Assembly: GCA_019749805.1 (NCBI GenBank)
Contig: JAIEPH010000031.1
Coordinates: 62,001-126,000, forward strand
DNA from: Mycobacteriaceae bacterium
GTDB lineage: Bacteria; Actinomycetota; Actinomycetes; Mycobacteriales; Mycobacteriaceae
Reading direction: 5' to 3'
Length of the DNA: 64,000 nt
Within the stretch, counting starts at the first letter, position 1. Every line of letters begins with the position of its first letter. Both the position numbers and the translations under genes were made by a program. Shown piece after piece: positions 39,007 to 47,994 of the stretch. A model generated the notes under the pieces. It did not search any database and had not been told where the DNA came from. It saw only the letters and a program-made list of their open reading frames with translations.

Positions 39007-41156
39007 TGACATCCGGCGCTCCGGCCTCGGTACCTACCGTCTGGCCGGGTACCACGTACCCCCTCGGCGCCACCTACGACGGTGCAGGCACGAACTTCTC
39101 GCTGTTCTCGGAGATCGCCGACCGGGTCGAGTTATGCCTGATCGGCAAGGACGGCAGTGAGGAGCGCATCAACCTCGAAGAGGTCGACGGCTACGTATGG
39201 CACTGCTACCTGCCCACCGTCACGCCCGGGCAGCGGTACGGGTTCCGGGTGTACGGACCATGGGAGCCGGCCGCGGGACATCGCTGTGACCCGAGCAAGC
39301 TGCTACTCGACCCGTACGGAAAGTCGTTCCACGGTGACTTCGATTTCAGCCAGGCGCTGTTCTCCTATGACTTGAACGCAGAGGACCCGGCGAGCGGCGG
39401 GACGCCGCCGATGGTTGACTCGCTGGGCCACACCATGACCAGTGTCGTGATCAACCCCTACTTCGATTGGGCATCCGACCGCGCGCCGCGAACGCCGTAT
39501 CACCAGACGGTCATCTACGAGGCGCACGTCAAAGGCATGACGCAAACTCATCCGGGCATCCCCGAGGAGATGCGCGGGACGTACGCGGGACTGTCGCATC
39601 CGGTGATCATCGACCACCTCAAGTCGCTCAACGTCACGGCGATCGAACTCATGCCGGTACACCAGTTCATGCACGACCATCGGCTGCTCGACCTCGGACT
39701 ACGAAATTACTGGGGCTACAACACATTCGGCTTCCTTGCGCCGCACTACCAGTACGCGGCGAACAAGCACGCCGGTGCAGCCGTCGCGGAGTTCAAGGCG
39801 ATGGTGCGGGCCTTCCACGAGGCCGGTATCGAGGTCATCCTCGACGTCGTCTACAACCACACCGCCGAAGGCAACCACCTCGGGCCGACGATCAATCTGC
39901 GCGGCATCGACAACGCCGCCTATTACCGGCTGATGGACGACGACAAGCGGCTGTACCGCGACTTCACCGGCACCGGCAACAGCCTGAACCCGCGGCATCC
40001 GCACACCCTGCAGCTGATCATGGACTCCCTGCGGTACTGGGTGATCGAGATGCACGTCGACGGATTCCGCTTCGACCTGGCGGCCGCGCTGGCCCGCGAG
40101 TTCTTCGAAGTCGACAGGCTGAGCGCGTTCTTCGACCTCGTACAGCAGGACCCGGTGATCAGTCAGGTCAAGCTGATCGCCGAACCGTGGGACGTCGGCG
40201 AGGGCGGCTATCAGGTCGGCAATTTCCCAGGTTTGTGGACCGAGTGGAATGGGAAGTATCGCGACACTGTGCGCGATTACTGGCGGGGCGAGCCCGCAAC
40301 CCTCGGCGAATTCGCTTCGCGGCTGACCGGGTCGTCGGACCTCTATGAGGCGACCGGTCGGCGCCCCGGCGCGAGCATCAACTTCGTCACCTGCCACGAC
40401 GGTTTCCCGCTCGCGGACCTGGTGTCCTATAACGAGAAACACAACGAGGACAACGGCGAGGACAACCGCGACGGCGAAAGCCACAACAGGTCGTGGAACT
40501 GCGGTGTCGAGGGCCCCACCGACGATGTCGAGATCCTCGCGCTGCGGGGTAAGCAGATGCGCAACATCATGGGCACGTTGATGCTGTCGCAGGGCACCCC
40601 GATGATCTCCCACGGCGACGAAATCGGACGCACACAGCGAGGCAACAACAACGCCTACTGTCAGGACTCGGAGATCTCCTGGATGGACTGGTCGCTCTGC
40701 GACAAGAACGCCGACCTCCTCACCTTCACCCGCAAGGTGAGCAAGCTGCGCAAGCGGCACCCGGTGTTTCGCCGGCGACGCTTCTTCGACGGCACGCCGA
40801 TCCGCAGCGGCGACCAGATTCGCGACATCGCGTGGCTGACTCCGGCGGGCAGCGAGATGACACCTGAGGACTGGGATTCGGGCCTGGACAAGTGCGTGGC
40901 CGTGTTCCTCAACGGTGAAGCGATCACGGCGCCGAACGAACGGGGCGAACGCGTGGTCGACGACTCGTTCCTGCTCTGCTTCAACGCACACAGCAAGCCG
41001 GTGGAGTTCGTCGCGCCCGATCTCGGCTATGCCGCCGAGTGGACCGCGGACATCGACACCGCCGACCCCAGGGGCGACACCGATCTCGTCATAGCTGCGG
41101 GTGAGCGACTCACGCTCGCCTCGCGGTCGCTGCTGGTGCTGCGTAAGACCGCGTAG
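39006..41156 (+). CDS. treX: Glycogen debranching enzyme (isoamylase-type)
   Basis: GH13 enzyme hydrolysing alpha-1,6 branches of glycogen, supplying linear glucans to TreY. 716 residues from ATG 39006. An N-terminal CBM48 domain (about 20-130) precedes the catalytic barrel with DVVYNHTAEG, the nucleophile segment VDGFRFDLA, the acid/base region LIAEPWDVG and VTCHDGFPLADL. Overlaps the acyltransferase stop by 1 nt; 3 bp separate it from treY. Counterpart of Rv1564c. Confidence 0.95.
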   Translation: MTSGAPASVPTVWPGTTYPLGATYDGAGTNFSLFSEIADRVELCLIGKDGSEERINLEEVDGYVWHCYLPTVTPGQRYGFRVYGPWEPAAGHRCDPSKLLLDPYGKSFHGDFDFSQALFSYDLNAEDPASGGTPPMVDSLGHTMTSVVINPYFDWASDRAPRTPYHQTVIYEAHVKGMTQTHPGIPEEMRGTYAGLSHPVIIDHLKSLNVTAIELMPVHQFMHDHRLLDLGLRNYWGYNTFGFLAPHYQYAANKHAGAAVAEFKAMVRAFHEAGIEVILDVVYNHTAEGNHLGPTINLRGIDNAAYYRLMDDDKRLYRDFTGTGNSLNPRHPHTLQLIMDSLRYWVIEMHVDGFRFDLAAALAREFFEVDRLSAFFDLVQQDPVISQVKLIAEPWDVGEGGYQVGNFPGLWTEWNGKYRDTVRDYWRGEPATLGEFASRLTGSSDLYEATGRRPGASINFVTCHDGFPLADLVSYNEKHNEDNGEDNRDGESHNRSWNCGVEGPTDDVEILALRGKQMRNIMGTLMLSQGTPMISHGDEIGRTQRGNNNAYCQDSEISWMDWSLCDKNADLLTFTRKVSKLRKRHPVFRRRRFFDGTPIRSGDQIRDIAWLTPAGSEMTPEDWDSGLDKCVAVFLNGEAITAPNERGERVVDDSFLLCFNAHSKPVEFVAPDLGYAAEWTADIDTADPRGDTDLVIAAGERLTLASRSLLVLRKTA

Positions 41157-41159
41157 CTC

Positions 41160-43367
41160 ATGCATCCACTGTCTACGTACCGACTCCAAATGCGTGGCGA
41201 CTGCTTCACATTCGCCGATGCGGAGAACCACCTCGACTACCTCGATGCGCTCGGCGTTTCCCACCTCTATCTCTCCCCGATCCTCACCGCCGCCGAAGGT
41301 TCGACCCACGGCTACGACGTCACCGACCCCCTGACGGTCTCGGCCGCGCTCGGTGGTGCTGACGGTTTGGCCCGATTGTCGGCGGCGGCCCGCAAAAGGA
41401 ACATCAGCCTGATCGTTGATATCGTCCCCAACCACGTCGGCGTGGACGATCCGCAGCAGAACCAGTGGTGGCTGGATGTGCTGACGCGCGGCCGTGATTC
41501 GCCGTACTCCTCCTACTTCGACATCGACTGGGACCTGGATCCCGAGGGCCGCATCGTGCTACCGGTGCTGGGCGAGGACGGCGACGACCCGCCGCCGGGC
41601 TATCCCGCCGACAACACGCACTACCGAGCGATCGGCTGGCGCAACGGCATCTGCGGGTATCGGCGCTTTTTCTCCATCACGTCGCTGGCCGGCCTGCGTC
41701 AGGAGGACCGAGCCGTCTTCGACGCGACGCACGCCGAGGTCAAGCGCTGGTTCGACGAGGGGCTTGTCGACGGTATCCGGATCGACCACCCCGACGGATT
41801 ATCCGATCCCGCAGGTTATCTCGGATGGCTGCGCGAGCTGGTCGGGCCGCAGGCATGGATCGTCGTCGAGAAGATCCTCGCCGTCGACGAACCGCTGGAA
41901 CCCACGTTGCCTGTCGCAGGCACCACCGGGTACGACGCGCTACGCGAAATCGGTGGCATATTCGTCGACCCCGCCGGAGCGGGCACCCTGACCGGTCTCT
42001 TCGACTCCGCGGGGCAGGCCTACAACACGTTGCCCGCAGTGGCCACCGAGCTCAAGGTCCAGGCCGTCACCGACACCCTCAAGAGCGAACTGGCCCGGCT
42101 GTGCCGCACGATCACGGCCGCGACCGGCACCGACCACCCCGATGTGCCCATCGCGGTCGCGGCGCTGCTCAGTCACATCGAGGTCTACCGCTCCGACTAC
42201 CGTGGGCTGTCGCTGGTACTGCCGATCGCCTTCGCCGATGCCGCCGCCGAACGGCCTGAGCTTGCAGCCGCTTTCGCGATCATCGCGTCCGCGCTGGCGG
42301 TCAGCACCGAGACGAACGTGCGGCTGCAGCAGCTGTGTGGTGCGGCGACGGCGAAGTCGATGGAGGACTGCCTGTTCTATCGCGACGCGCGGTTGGTGTC
42401 GCTGAACGAGGTCGGTGGCGAACCGCAGCGCTTCGGTGTCAGCGTCGCCGAGTTCCACCAGCGTGCCGCGGTGCGCGCGCAGATGTGGCCGCACGCCATG
42501 GTCACCTTGACGACCCACGACACCAAGCGCGGCGAGGATGTGCGCGCGCGCATCGGAGTGCTTTCGCAAATATCGGCGCTGTGGGCGGAGCTGGCCGGCA
42601 AGTGGGTGCTGGCCGCCCCACCACCGGACGCCGCGACCGGACTGTTCTTGCTGCAGAACATGTTCGGGGTGTGGCCCGTCGACGGCACCATCGGCGCCGA
42701 GCTACGCGAACGGCTGCACGCCTATGCCGAGAAGGCCATCCGGGAGGCCGGGACGCACACGACCTGGAACGAGCCGATCGACGAATTCGAGTCCGCAGTT
42801 CACACCTGGATCGACGCCGTACTGGACGGCCCCGCCGGTGCCGAGATGACGTCGCTGGTGGCACGCGTTGACCTTCACGCGCGCAGCGACGCCCTTGGCC
42901 AGAAGCTGATCGCACTCACCGCACCCGGCGTTCCGGACATCTATCAGGGCACCGAGTTGTGGGAGGACAGCCTCGTCGACCCCGACAATCGCCGGCCGGT
43001 GGACTACACAGCCCGCAGGCACGCACTGGAAGCGTTGCGGCATCCGAAGATTCGGATCGTGGCCGCGGCGTTGCAGCTCCGGCGGGAGCGCGCCGCCAGC
43101 TTCACCGACGGTGGCTACACACCGGTGCGGGCGGACGGCCCAGCAGCCGACCATCTGGTGGGATTTCTTCGCGGCGACGCCGTGCTGACCGTTGTCAGCC
43201 GGCACACGGTGCAGCTGTCGGAAACCGGTTGGGACGACACCGCGTTGGAGTTGCCCGGCGGGCAGTGGATCGACCGCATCTCGGGAGCGCGGTTCAGCGG
43301 CCGGGTGCTCGCCGTCGAGTTGTTCGCGGAACTGCCCGTTGCCCTGCTGGAGCGCACCGATGGCTGA
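41160..43367 (+). CDS. treY: Maltooligosyl trehalose synthase
   Basis: Converts the reducing-end maltose unit of a maltooligosaccharide into an alpha,alpha-1,1 trehalosyl end. 735 residues of GH13 type. LIVDIVPNHVGVDDPQQN, VDGIRIDHPDGLSDP (nucleophile Asp) and WIVVEKILAVDE (acid/base Glu) are visible, plus TTHDTKRGEDVRAR and PGVPDIYQGTEL, which are typical of TreY. Its last 8 nt overlap treZ. Confidence 0.96.
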   Translation: MHPLSTYRLQMRGDCFTFADAENHLDYLDALGVSHLYLSPILTAAEGSTHGYDVTDPLTVSAALGGADGLARLSAAARKRNISLIVDIVPNHVGVDDPQQNQWWLDVLTRGRDSPYSSYFDIDWDLDPEGRIVLPVLGEDGDDPPPGYPADNTHYRAIGWRNGICGYRRFFSITSLAGLRQEDRAVFDATHAEVKRWFDEGLVDGIRIDHPDGLSDPAGYLGWLRELVGPQAWIVVEKILAVDEPLEPTLPVAGTTGYDALREIGGIFVDPAGAGTLTGLFDSAGQAYNTLPAVATELKVQAVTDTLKSELARLCRTITAATGTDHPDVPIAVAALLSHIEVYRSDYRGLSLVLPIAFADAAAERPELAAAFAIIASALAVSTETNVRLQQLCGAATAKSMEDCLFYRDARLVSLNEVGGEPQRFGVSVAEFHQRAAVRAQMWPHAMVTLTTHDTKRGEDVRARIGVLSQISALWAELAGKWVLAAPPPDAATGLFLLQNMFGVWPVDGTIGAELRERLHAYAEKAIREAGTHTTWNEPIDEFESAVHTWIDAVLDGPAGAEMTSLVARVDLHARSDALGQKLIALTAPGVPDIYQGTELWEDSLVDPDNRRPVDYTARRHALEALRHPKIRIVAAALQLRRERAASFTDGGYTPVRADGPAADHLVGFLRGDAVLTVVSRHTVQLSETGWDDTALELPGGQWIDRISGARFSGRVLAVELFAELPVALLERTDG

Positions 43368-45087
43368 ATTCGCGGTGTGGGCGCCCATTCCCGAGCGGGT
43401 CCGGGTCGACGTGGACGGCACCCTGCACGAGATGACCGGATCGGCCGACGGGTGGTGGCGTGCCGAGGTCGACGCCGGCACCGGGGCACGCTACGGTTTC
43501 GTCCTCGACGACGACCCGACAGTCCTGCCGGATCCGCGGTCCCCGCGTCAGCCCGATGGTGTACATGCCCGATCGGCGCTCTGGCAGCCCGACCCCAGCG
43601 CATGGACCGACGGCGACTGGGACGGCGCATCGATCGAAGGCCGGGTGATCTACGAACTGCACATCGGGACGTTCACGCCGGGTGCGACATTCGATTCGGC
43701 GATCGAGAAGCTGGACTATCTGGTGGATCTCGGCGTCGACTTCGTCGAAGTCATGCCCGTGAACGCCTTTGGCGGAACGCACGGCTGGGGCTACGACGGG
43801 GTGCTCTGGTACGCGGTGCACGAACCGTACGGCGGGCCCGACGCGCTGGTTCGCTTCATTGACGCATGCCACCGGCGCGGGCTTGGTGTGCTGATCGACG
43901 CGGTATTCAACCACCTCGGCCCGTCGGGTAATTACCTACCGCGGTTCGGTCCCTACCTTTCCTCGGGCAGCAATCCCTGGGGCGAGTCGATCAACATCAG
44001 CGGATCGGACGCCGACGAAGTGCGCACCTACATCCTCGACTGCGCACTGCGGTGGATGCGTGACTTCCACGCCGACGGCCTGCGCCTCGACGCCGTACAC
44101 GCCCTCGTCGACACGACGGCCATCCACATTCTCGAGGAGCTGTCCGCCGAAACCGATGCTCTGGCTGAAGAGTTGGGCCGGCCACTGTCGCTGATCGCCG
44201 AAAGCGACCTCAACGATCCTCGACTGATCACCCCGCGCGACCACGGCGGCTTGGGCATGACCGCACAGTGGGACGACGACATCCACCACGCCATCCACGC
44301 CGCCGTCTCGGGCGAACGTCAGGGCTATTACTCGGATTTCGGTTCGGTTGAAACGCTGGCGCGGACGTTGCGGCACGGGTACTTCCACGCCGGCACGTAC
44401 TCGTCGTTCCGGCACCGGCGACATGGCCGCCCGCTGGATACGGCGACGATCCCGGCGACCCGGCTGCTCGCCTACACGCTGACCCATGATCAGGTGGGTA
44501 ATCGAGCGTGCGGCGATCGCCCGTCGCAGAACCTCACCTTCGGCCAGCTGGCGGTCAAGGCTGCTCTTGTACTCGGATCTCCCTACACCGGAATGCTTTT
44601 CATGGGCGAGGAATGGGGCTCGTCGTCACCCTTTCAATTCTTCACCTCACACCCCGAGCCCGAATTGGCCAGAGCCACCGCCGAGGGTCGCAAGCGCGAG
44701 TTCGCCGAGCACGGGTGGGATGCAGACGAGATCCCCGATCCACAGGACCCCGCCACCTACGAACGTTCCAAGCTGAAGTGGGAAGAGATCGACGAGGGCG
44801 ATCACCGCCGGCTGCGTCACGTGTACCGGCAGCTGATCTCGTTGCGGCGCAAGGAACCCGACCTCGCCGATCCGTGGCTGGACGATATGCAGGTTGACTA
44901 CGACGAGGACCAGCGGTGGATCGTGATGCAGCGCGGTTCGCTGGTCATCGCGTGCAACCTCGGGGCCGAGGCCGTCGAAGTGCCCGTCGCCGGCGAGGTG
45001 GTGCTGGCGTGGGATGACCCGGCGGCCGTCGACGCGAATTCGACAACGTTGCCCGCCCGGTCGTTCGCGGTCCTTCGTCGCTCCTAG
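43360..45087 (+). CDS. treZ: Maltooligosyl trehalose trehalohydrolase
   Basis: Cleaves trehalose from maltooligosyl trehalose, completing the TreXYZ route from glycogen. 575 residues from ATG 43360. The short N-terminal beta domain begins MAEFAVWAPIPERVRVDVDG. The barrel has LIDAVFNHLGPSGNY, ADGLRLDAVHAL, LIAESDLNDPRL and YTLTHDQVGNR. A longer frame from 43192 lies within treY. Its 3' end overlaps the convergent ilvA by 4 bp. Confidence 0.95.
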   Translation: MAEFAVWAPIPERVRVDVDGTLHEMTGSADGWWRAEVDAGTGARYGFVLDDDPTVLPDPRSPRQPDGVHARSALWQPDPSAWTDGDWDGASIEGRVIYELHIGTFTPGATFDSAIEKLDYLVDLGVDFVEVMPVNAFGGTHGWGYDGVLWYAVHEPYGGPDALVRFIDACHRRGLGVLIDAVFNHLGPSGNYLPRFGPYLSSGSNPWGESINISGSDADEVRTYILDCALRWMRDFHADGLRLDAVHALVDTTAIHILEELSAETDALAEELGRPLSLIAESDLNDPRLITPRDHGGLGMTAQWDDDIHHAIHAAVSGERQGYYSDFGSVETLARTLRHGYFHAGTYSSFRHRRHGRPLDTATIPATRLLAYTLTHDQVGNRACGDRPSQNLTFGQLAVKAALVLGSPYTGMLFMGEEWGSSSPFQFFTSHPEPELARATAEGRKREFAEHGWDADEIPDPQDPATYERSKLKWEEIDEGDHRRLRHVYRQLISLRRKEPDLADPWLDDMQVDYDEDQRWIVMQRGSLVIACNLGAEAVEVPVAGEVVLAWDDPAAVDANSTTLPARSFAVLRRS

Positions 45088-46364
45088 AGCAGGTAGCGAT
45101 ACGCCGGCGAGCCGGGCTCCAACGTTTCGACGTGAATGTCGGACGCCTTCATCCGCTCGAGGAGACCGTCGAAGTCGGTGGCCGAGCCGAGTTCGATACC
45201 CACCAGCGCCTCACCGGTCTCGCGGTTGTTGCGCTTGACGTATTCGAACAGCGTGATGTCGTCGTTGGGGCCGAGCACCGTGTCGAGGAACCGCCGTAAC
45301 GCACCCGGCTCCTGCGGGAAGTCCACCAGGAAGTAGTGCTTGAGTCCGAGGTGCACCAGCGAGCGTTCGAGCACCTCGCCGTAGCGGGACACGTCGTTGT
45401 TGCCGCCCGAAATCACGCACACCACAGTCGATCCGGGCTCCACCCGCGCCTCGAGCAGGGCCGCCACCGACAGCGCGCCCGCGGGCTCGACGATGATGCC
45501 CTCGTTCTGGTACAGGTCGAGCATTGCGGTGCAGATTGCGCCCTCGTCGGCGGTGGTGATCGAAACCATGTCTCCCGCCGCGGCCAGGACCGCGTAGGTC
45601 AGCGTGCCCGCACGGTTCACCGCCGCGCCGTCCACGAACTGGTCGACATGCTCGAGGGTCACCGGCTGTCCCGCGGCCAGGGCGGCGATCATCGACGCCG
45701 CACCTGCCGGCTCGACGCCGAGCACCGACGTGTTCCTGGTCCGTTCGGCAAGGTAGGTGGTGATGCCGGCGATGCAGCCGCCGCCGCCGACCGGAACGAT
45801 GACCAGATCCGGTTCGTCGTCGAGCTGGTCGAGTATCTCGGTGGCGATCGTGCCCTGCCCCGCCATCGTGCGCAGATCGTCGTACGGCGGGACCAGGGTT
45901 GCCCCGGAGCGCGCGATGTCGTCCAGCGCCGCTGCCGCAGCCTCGTCGTAGGTATGGCCCGTCACGACCAGCTCGATGAACTCGCGTCCGTGATATCGGA
46001 TGCGGTCACGCTTCTGCTTGGGCGTGTTACCCGGCACATAGACCCGGCCGCGGATACCCATCGAGCGGCAGGCCATCGCGAAGCCCTGCGCGTGGTTGCC
46101 CGCCGATGAGCACACGACACCGGCAGCGATCTCCTCGGCCGACAGCTGCATGAGAAGGTTGTGGGCGCCACGCAACTTGTAAGACCGCACCGCCTGCTGA
46201 TCTTCGCGCTTGAGGTAGACGTTCGCGCCGGTGGCCTCGGACAACCGCTCGCTGAACTGCAGCGCGCTGCGCAGGACCACGTCGGAAATGCGCTGAGCGG
46301 CCTCATCGATGTCGGCCGCGGACAGCGACGACGCGATCGGGCTCTGGCTCAGTTCAGCGGACAC
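45084..46364 (-). CDS. ilvA: Threonine ammonia-lyase (biosynthetic threonine deaminase)
   Basis: PLP enzyme converting threonine to 2-oxobutanoate, first step of isoleucine synthesis. 426 residues. The PLP lysine lies in QAVRSYKLRGAHNLL, the cofactor glycine loop is VGGGGCIAG, and SSAGNHAQG binds substrate. A C-terminal ACT-like region (about 335-425, HYFLVDFPQEPGALRRFLD) implies feedback regulation, probably by isoleucine. GTG 46364 start. It is a single gene. Confidence 0.95.
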   Translation of the reverse strand: MSAELSQSPIASSLSAADIDEAAQRISDVVLRSALQFSERLSEATGANVYLKREDQQAVRSYKLRGAHNLLMQLSAEEIAAGVVCSSAGNHAQGFAMACRSMGIRGRVYVPGNTPKQKRDRIRYHGREFIELVVTGHTYDEAAAAALDDIARSGATLVPPYDDLRTMAGQGTIATEILDQLDDEPDLVIVPVGGGGCIAGITTYLAERTRNTSVLGVEPAGAASMIAALAAGQPVTLEHVDQFVDGAAVNRAGTLTYAVLAAAGDMVSITTADEGAICTAMLDLYQNEGIIVEPAGALSVAALLEARVEPGSTVVCVISGGNNDVSRYGEVLERSLVHLGLKHYFLVDFPQEPGALRRFLDTVLGPNDDITLFEYVKRNNRETGEALVGIELGSATDFDGLLERMKASDIHVETLEPGSPAYRYLL

Positions 46365-46409
46365 CGATCAATGGTGCCACCTACCTAGCCGTTCTCCGAA
46401 TTGGACCCG

Positions 46410-46847
46410 TTAGCCAACCGGGGTCAACACGAACACCGGGATCTGCCGGTCGGTCTTGGTTTGGTACTCCGCATAGTCGGGCCACGCCTCGACCGCACGC
46501 TCCCACCAGATGGCCTTTTCGTCGCCGAAGACTTCACGAGCCTCGTAATCCCTCGTCACAGCGCCGTCCTGGAGTTCGACGCGAGGGTGCGCCTTGACGT
46601 TGAAGTACCAGACCGGGTTCTTCGGCGCACCGCCCAACGATGCCACAACCGCGTACTGGCCATCGTGCTCCACCCGCATGAGCGGGGTTTTCCGGATCTT
46701 GCCGGTCTTGGCGCCGATAGTGGTCAGCAGGATGAGGGGCTTGTCCTTCAGCTCGATGCCCTCGGTGCTGCCTGTTTGCATGATCTTGTCGGCGTGGTCC
46801 CGGACCCAATCCCACGGACTGGGCTCGTATTCTCCGGAAAGTGGCAT
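46410..46847 (-). CDS. Deazaflavin (F420)-dependent nitroreductase family protein, Rv1558-like
   Basis: 145 residues of the Ddn-like split-barrel family. [42 protein letters not shown] contains the basic loop and the conserved PxWxxN region that bind F420. The W-YNLKAHP-like motif is diagnostic of the subgroup. Likely an F420H2-dependent quinone or nitro reductase; the substrate is unknown. It lies 45 bp upstream of ilvA on the same strand, matching the Rv1558-Rv1559 order. Confidence 0.88.
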   Translation of the reverse strand: MPLSGEYEPSPWDWVRDHADKIMQTGSTEGIELKDKPLILLTTIGAKTGKIRKTPLMRVEHDGQYAVVASLGGAPKNPVWYFNVKAHPRVELQDGAVTRDYEAREVFGDEKAIWWERAVEAWPDYAEYQTKTDRQIPVFVLTPVG

Positions 46848-46925
46848 GTCAGACAGCTTAGGCCGACTACAAAAAGTGAGTCACCTCATCCGGTGTTTCG
46901 GTTGCCCGAAAACTCGCTTACGAGC

Positions 46926-46931
46926 TATCGT
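46926..46931 (+). promoter_or_regulatory. Predicted -10 (TATCGT) of the small membrane protein, leaderless
   Basis: TATCGT ends 6 nt before ATG 46938 in the divergent gap between the F420-type gene and this ORF. Confidence 0.4.
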
Positions 46932-46937
46932 CAAACC

Positions 46938-47132
46938 ATGACCGTGCGCGACGAAGTCAGTGTCGCCGGAGTGCCCTGGCCGGTGTACAAGGTGCTCGCC
47001 CTGGCTGTGGCGGCAATCGTGCTCGTCATCGTTGCCGTCGCGACGGCAAGCGCTGCACCGGCGGTGCTGGCCGCAGCAGCCGCCGGCACCGTGGTGTGGC
47101 TGGGCCTCGGCGCCTTTCAATCGACTGACTGA
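46938..47132 (+). CDS. Small two-TM membrane protein of unknown function
   Basis: 64 residues from ATG 46938; a longer frame from 46401 crosses the opposite-strand gene and is not used. A short hydrophilic start (MTVRDEVSVAGVPWPVYK) is followed by two TM helices (about 19-37 and 40-58). No known family recognised. Support comes from the leaderless-type -10 and from the bidirectional hairpin (47145-47174) just downstream. Confidence 0.6.
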   Translation: MTVRDEVSVAGVPWPVYKVLALAVAAIVLVIVAVATASAAPAVLAAAAAGTVVWLGLGAFQSTD

Positions 47133-47144
47133 GCTGATGACAAA

Positions 47145-47174
47145 TCAGGCCCTCCCCGAATAGGGAGGGCCTGA
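47145..47174. terminator. Bidirectional terminator-like hairpin between two convergent small genes
   Basis: A perfect 12-bp stem (TCAGGCCCTCCC / GGGAGGGCCTGA) with a 6-nt loop, CGAATA. It is 12 bp after the stop at 47132 and 12 bp before the convergent stop at 47187. There is no T-tract, as is common in mycobacteria. Confidence 0.75.
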
Positions 47175-47186
47175 CTGGTATCTGGA

Positions 47187-47423
47187 TCAGCGGTGGTAGC
47201 CCGGGACCTTGGCCTCGACGCGTGCCACACCGTGCAGGTGGTGCACGGGCGCGGGGTGGGCCTTGACGACGGGCGCGTACGAGTAGCCCGGCCCGCTCGG
47301 TGCGGTCGAGTGGGCTGCGTTGGCCATCCCCGCCATTCCCAGGCCGGCTGCGCCGATGATGCCGGCGGACATGATCGGCAGTGCGATGAAACGGGCGATC
47401 CGGGTTTTGAAGTTGGTGGTCAT
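47187..47423 (-). CDS. Small secreted His/Pro-rich protein
   Basis: 78 residues with a Sec signal peptide: basic start MTTNFKTRIAR, hydrophobic core to about 33 and a likely cleavage at ANA-AH. The mature part is only about 42 residues, rich in His, Pro, Ala and Tyr (VKAHPAPVHHLHGVAR). ATG 47423 has AGGAG at a normal distance. Not assigned to a family; the histidines could bind metal, but this is speculation. Isolated gene with a strong hairpin after it. Confidence 0.72.
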   Translation of the reverse strand: MTTNFKTRIARFIALPIMSAGIIGAAGLGMAGMANAAHSTAPSGPGYSYAPVVKAHPAPVHHLHGVARVEAKVPGYHR

Positions 47424-47563
47424 TTCGGTGCTCCTGCTTTAGTGCTTCGCGCCGGTGTGCCGGCATGACCTAAAGAATGCCGTGGCCGGGCTGTTCGGTC
47501 TGTCCGCCGATCGGCCGCTACACCGGGGGAATCCATGTGTCCGCCGATCGGGGGAACCGACGA
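47424..47563. other. Non-coding gap between the small secreted protein and the SRPBCC gene
   Basis: About 140 bp serving as promoter region for the small secreted protein. It contains a near-direct repeat GTCCGCCGATCGG at 47500-47512 and 47539-47551. No other signal seen. Confidence 0.4.
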
Positions 47564-47965
47564 CTACGCCTCAACCAGACCCTTCAGCGTGGCCAGGTCG
47601 GCTGCGACAGCGGCGACATCGTCGGTGAGCTCTTCATCGGTCATGCCCGGGCGCCGGCGAACGGAGAAAACCACCTCACATGCCGCCTCACCCACCCCGG
47701 CTGGGACGACTCGAAACGGGTTGTACACCTGCTCCCCCGACGGCATCCGCACCACATGATCCAGCACCCCGAACCGGTTCGGCGGCGAGAACTCGACGGT
47801 CACCGTTCCCATCGGCGAATCGGCGACCCAGCCCTCCGGGCACTGCCGTAGCTCGCCGGCGGCCAGGCCGGCCGCCCAGTGCGGCCAGGTCTGCGGATCC
47901 GCCGCGAATTCGTAGACGACCTCGGGTGCAACGTCGATCCAAATACTGACGTGTCGCGATTCCAT
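47564..47965 (-). CDS. SRPBCC-fold (polyketide cyclase/START-like) protein
   Basis: 133 residues from ATG 47965, with GGAGG upstream; a longer frame to 48130 overlaps the divergent gene. MESRHVSIWIDVAPEVVYEFAADPQTWPHWAAGL is the typical SRPBCC N-terminal strand and first helices, and FSPPNRFGVLDHVV is part of the sheet. Members bind hydrophobic ligands; function not inferable. The start faces the membrane protein at 47995 with 29 bp between. Confidence 0.82.
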   Translation of the reverse strand: MESRHVSIWIDVAPEVVYEFAADPQTWPHWAAGLAAGELRQCPEGWVADSPMGTVTVEFSPPNRFGVLDHVVRMPSGEQVYNPFRVVPAGVGEAACEVVFSVRRRPGMTDEELTDDVAAVAADLATLKGLVEA

Positions 47966-47994
47966 ACCTCCATCGTGGCGCACACACTTGCCTG

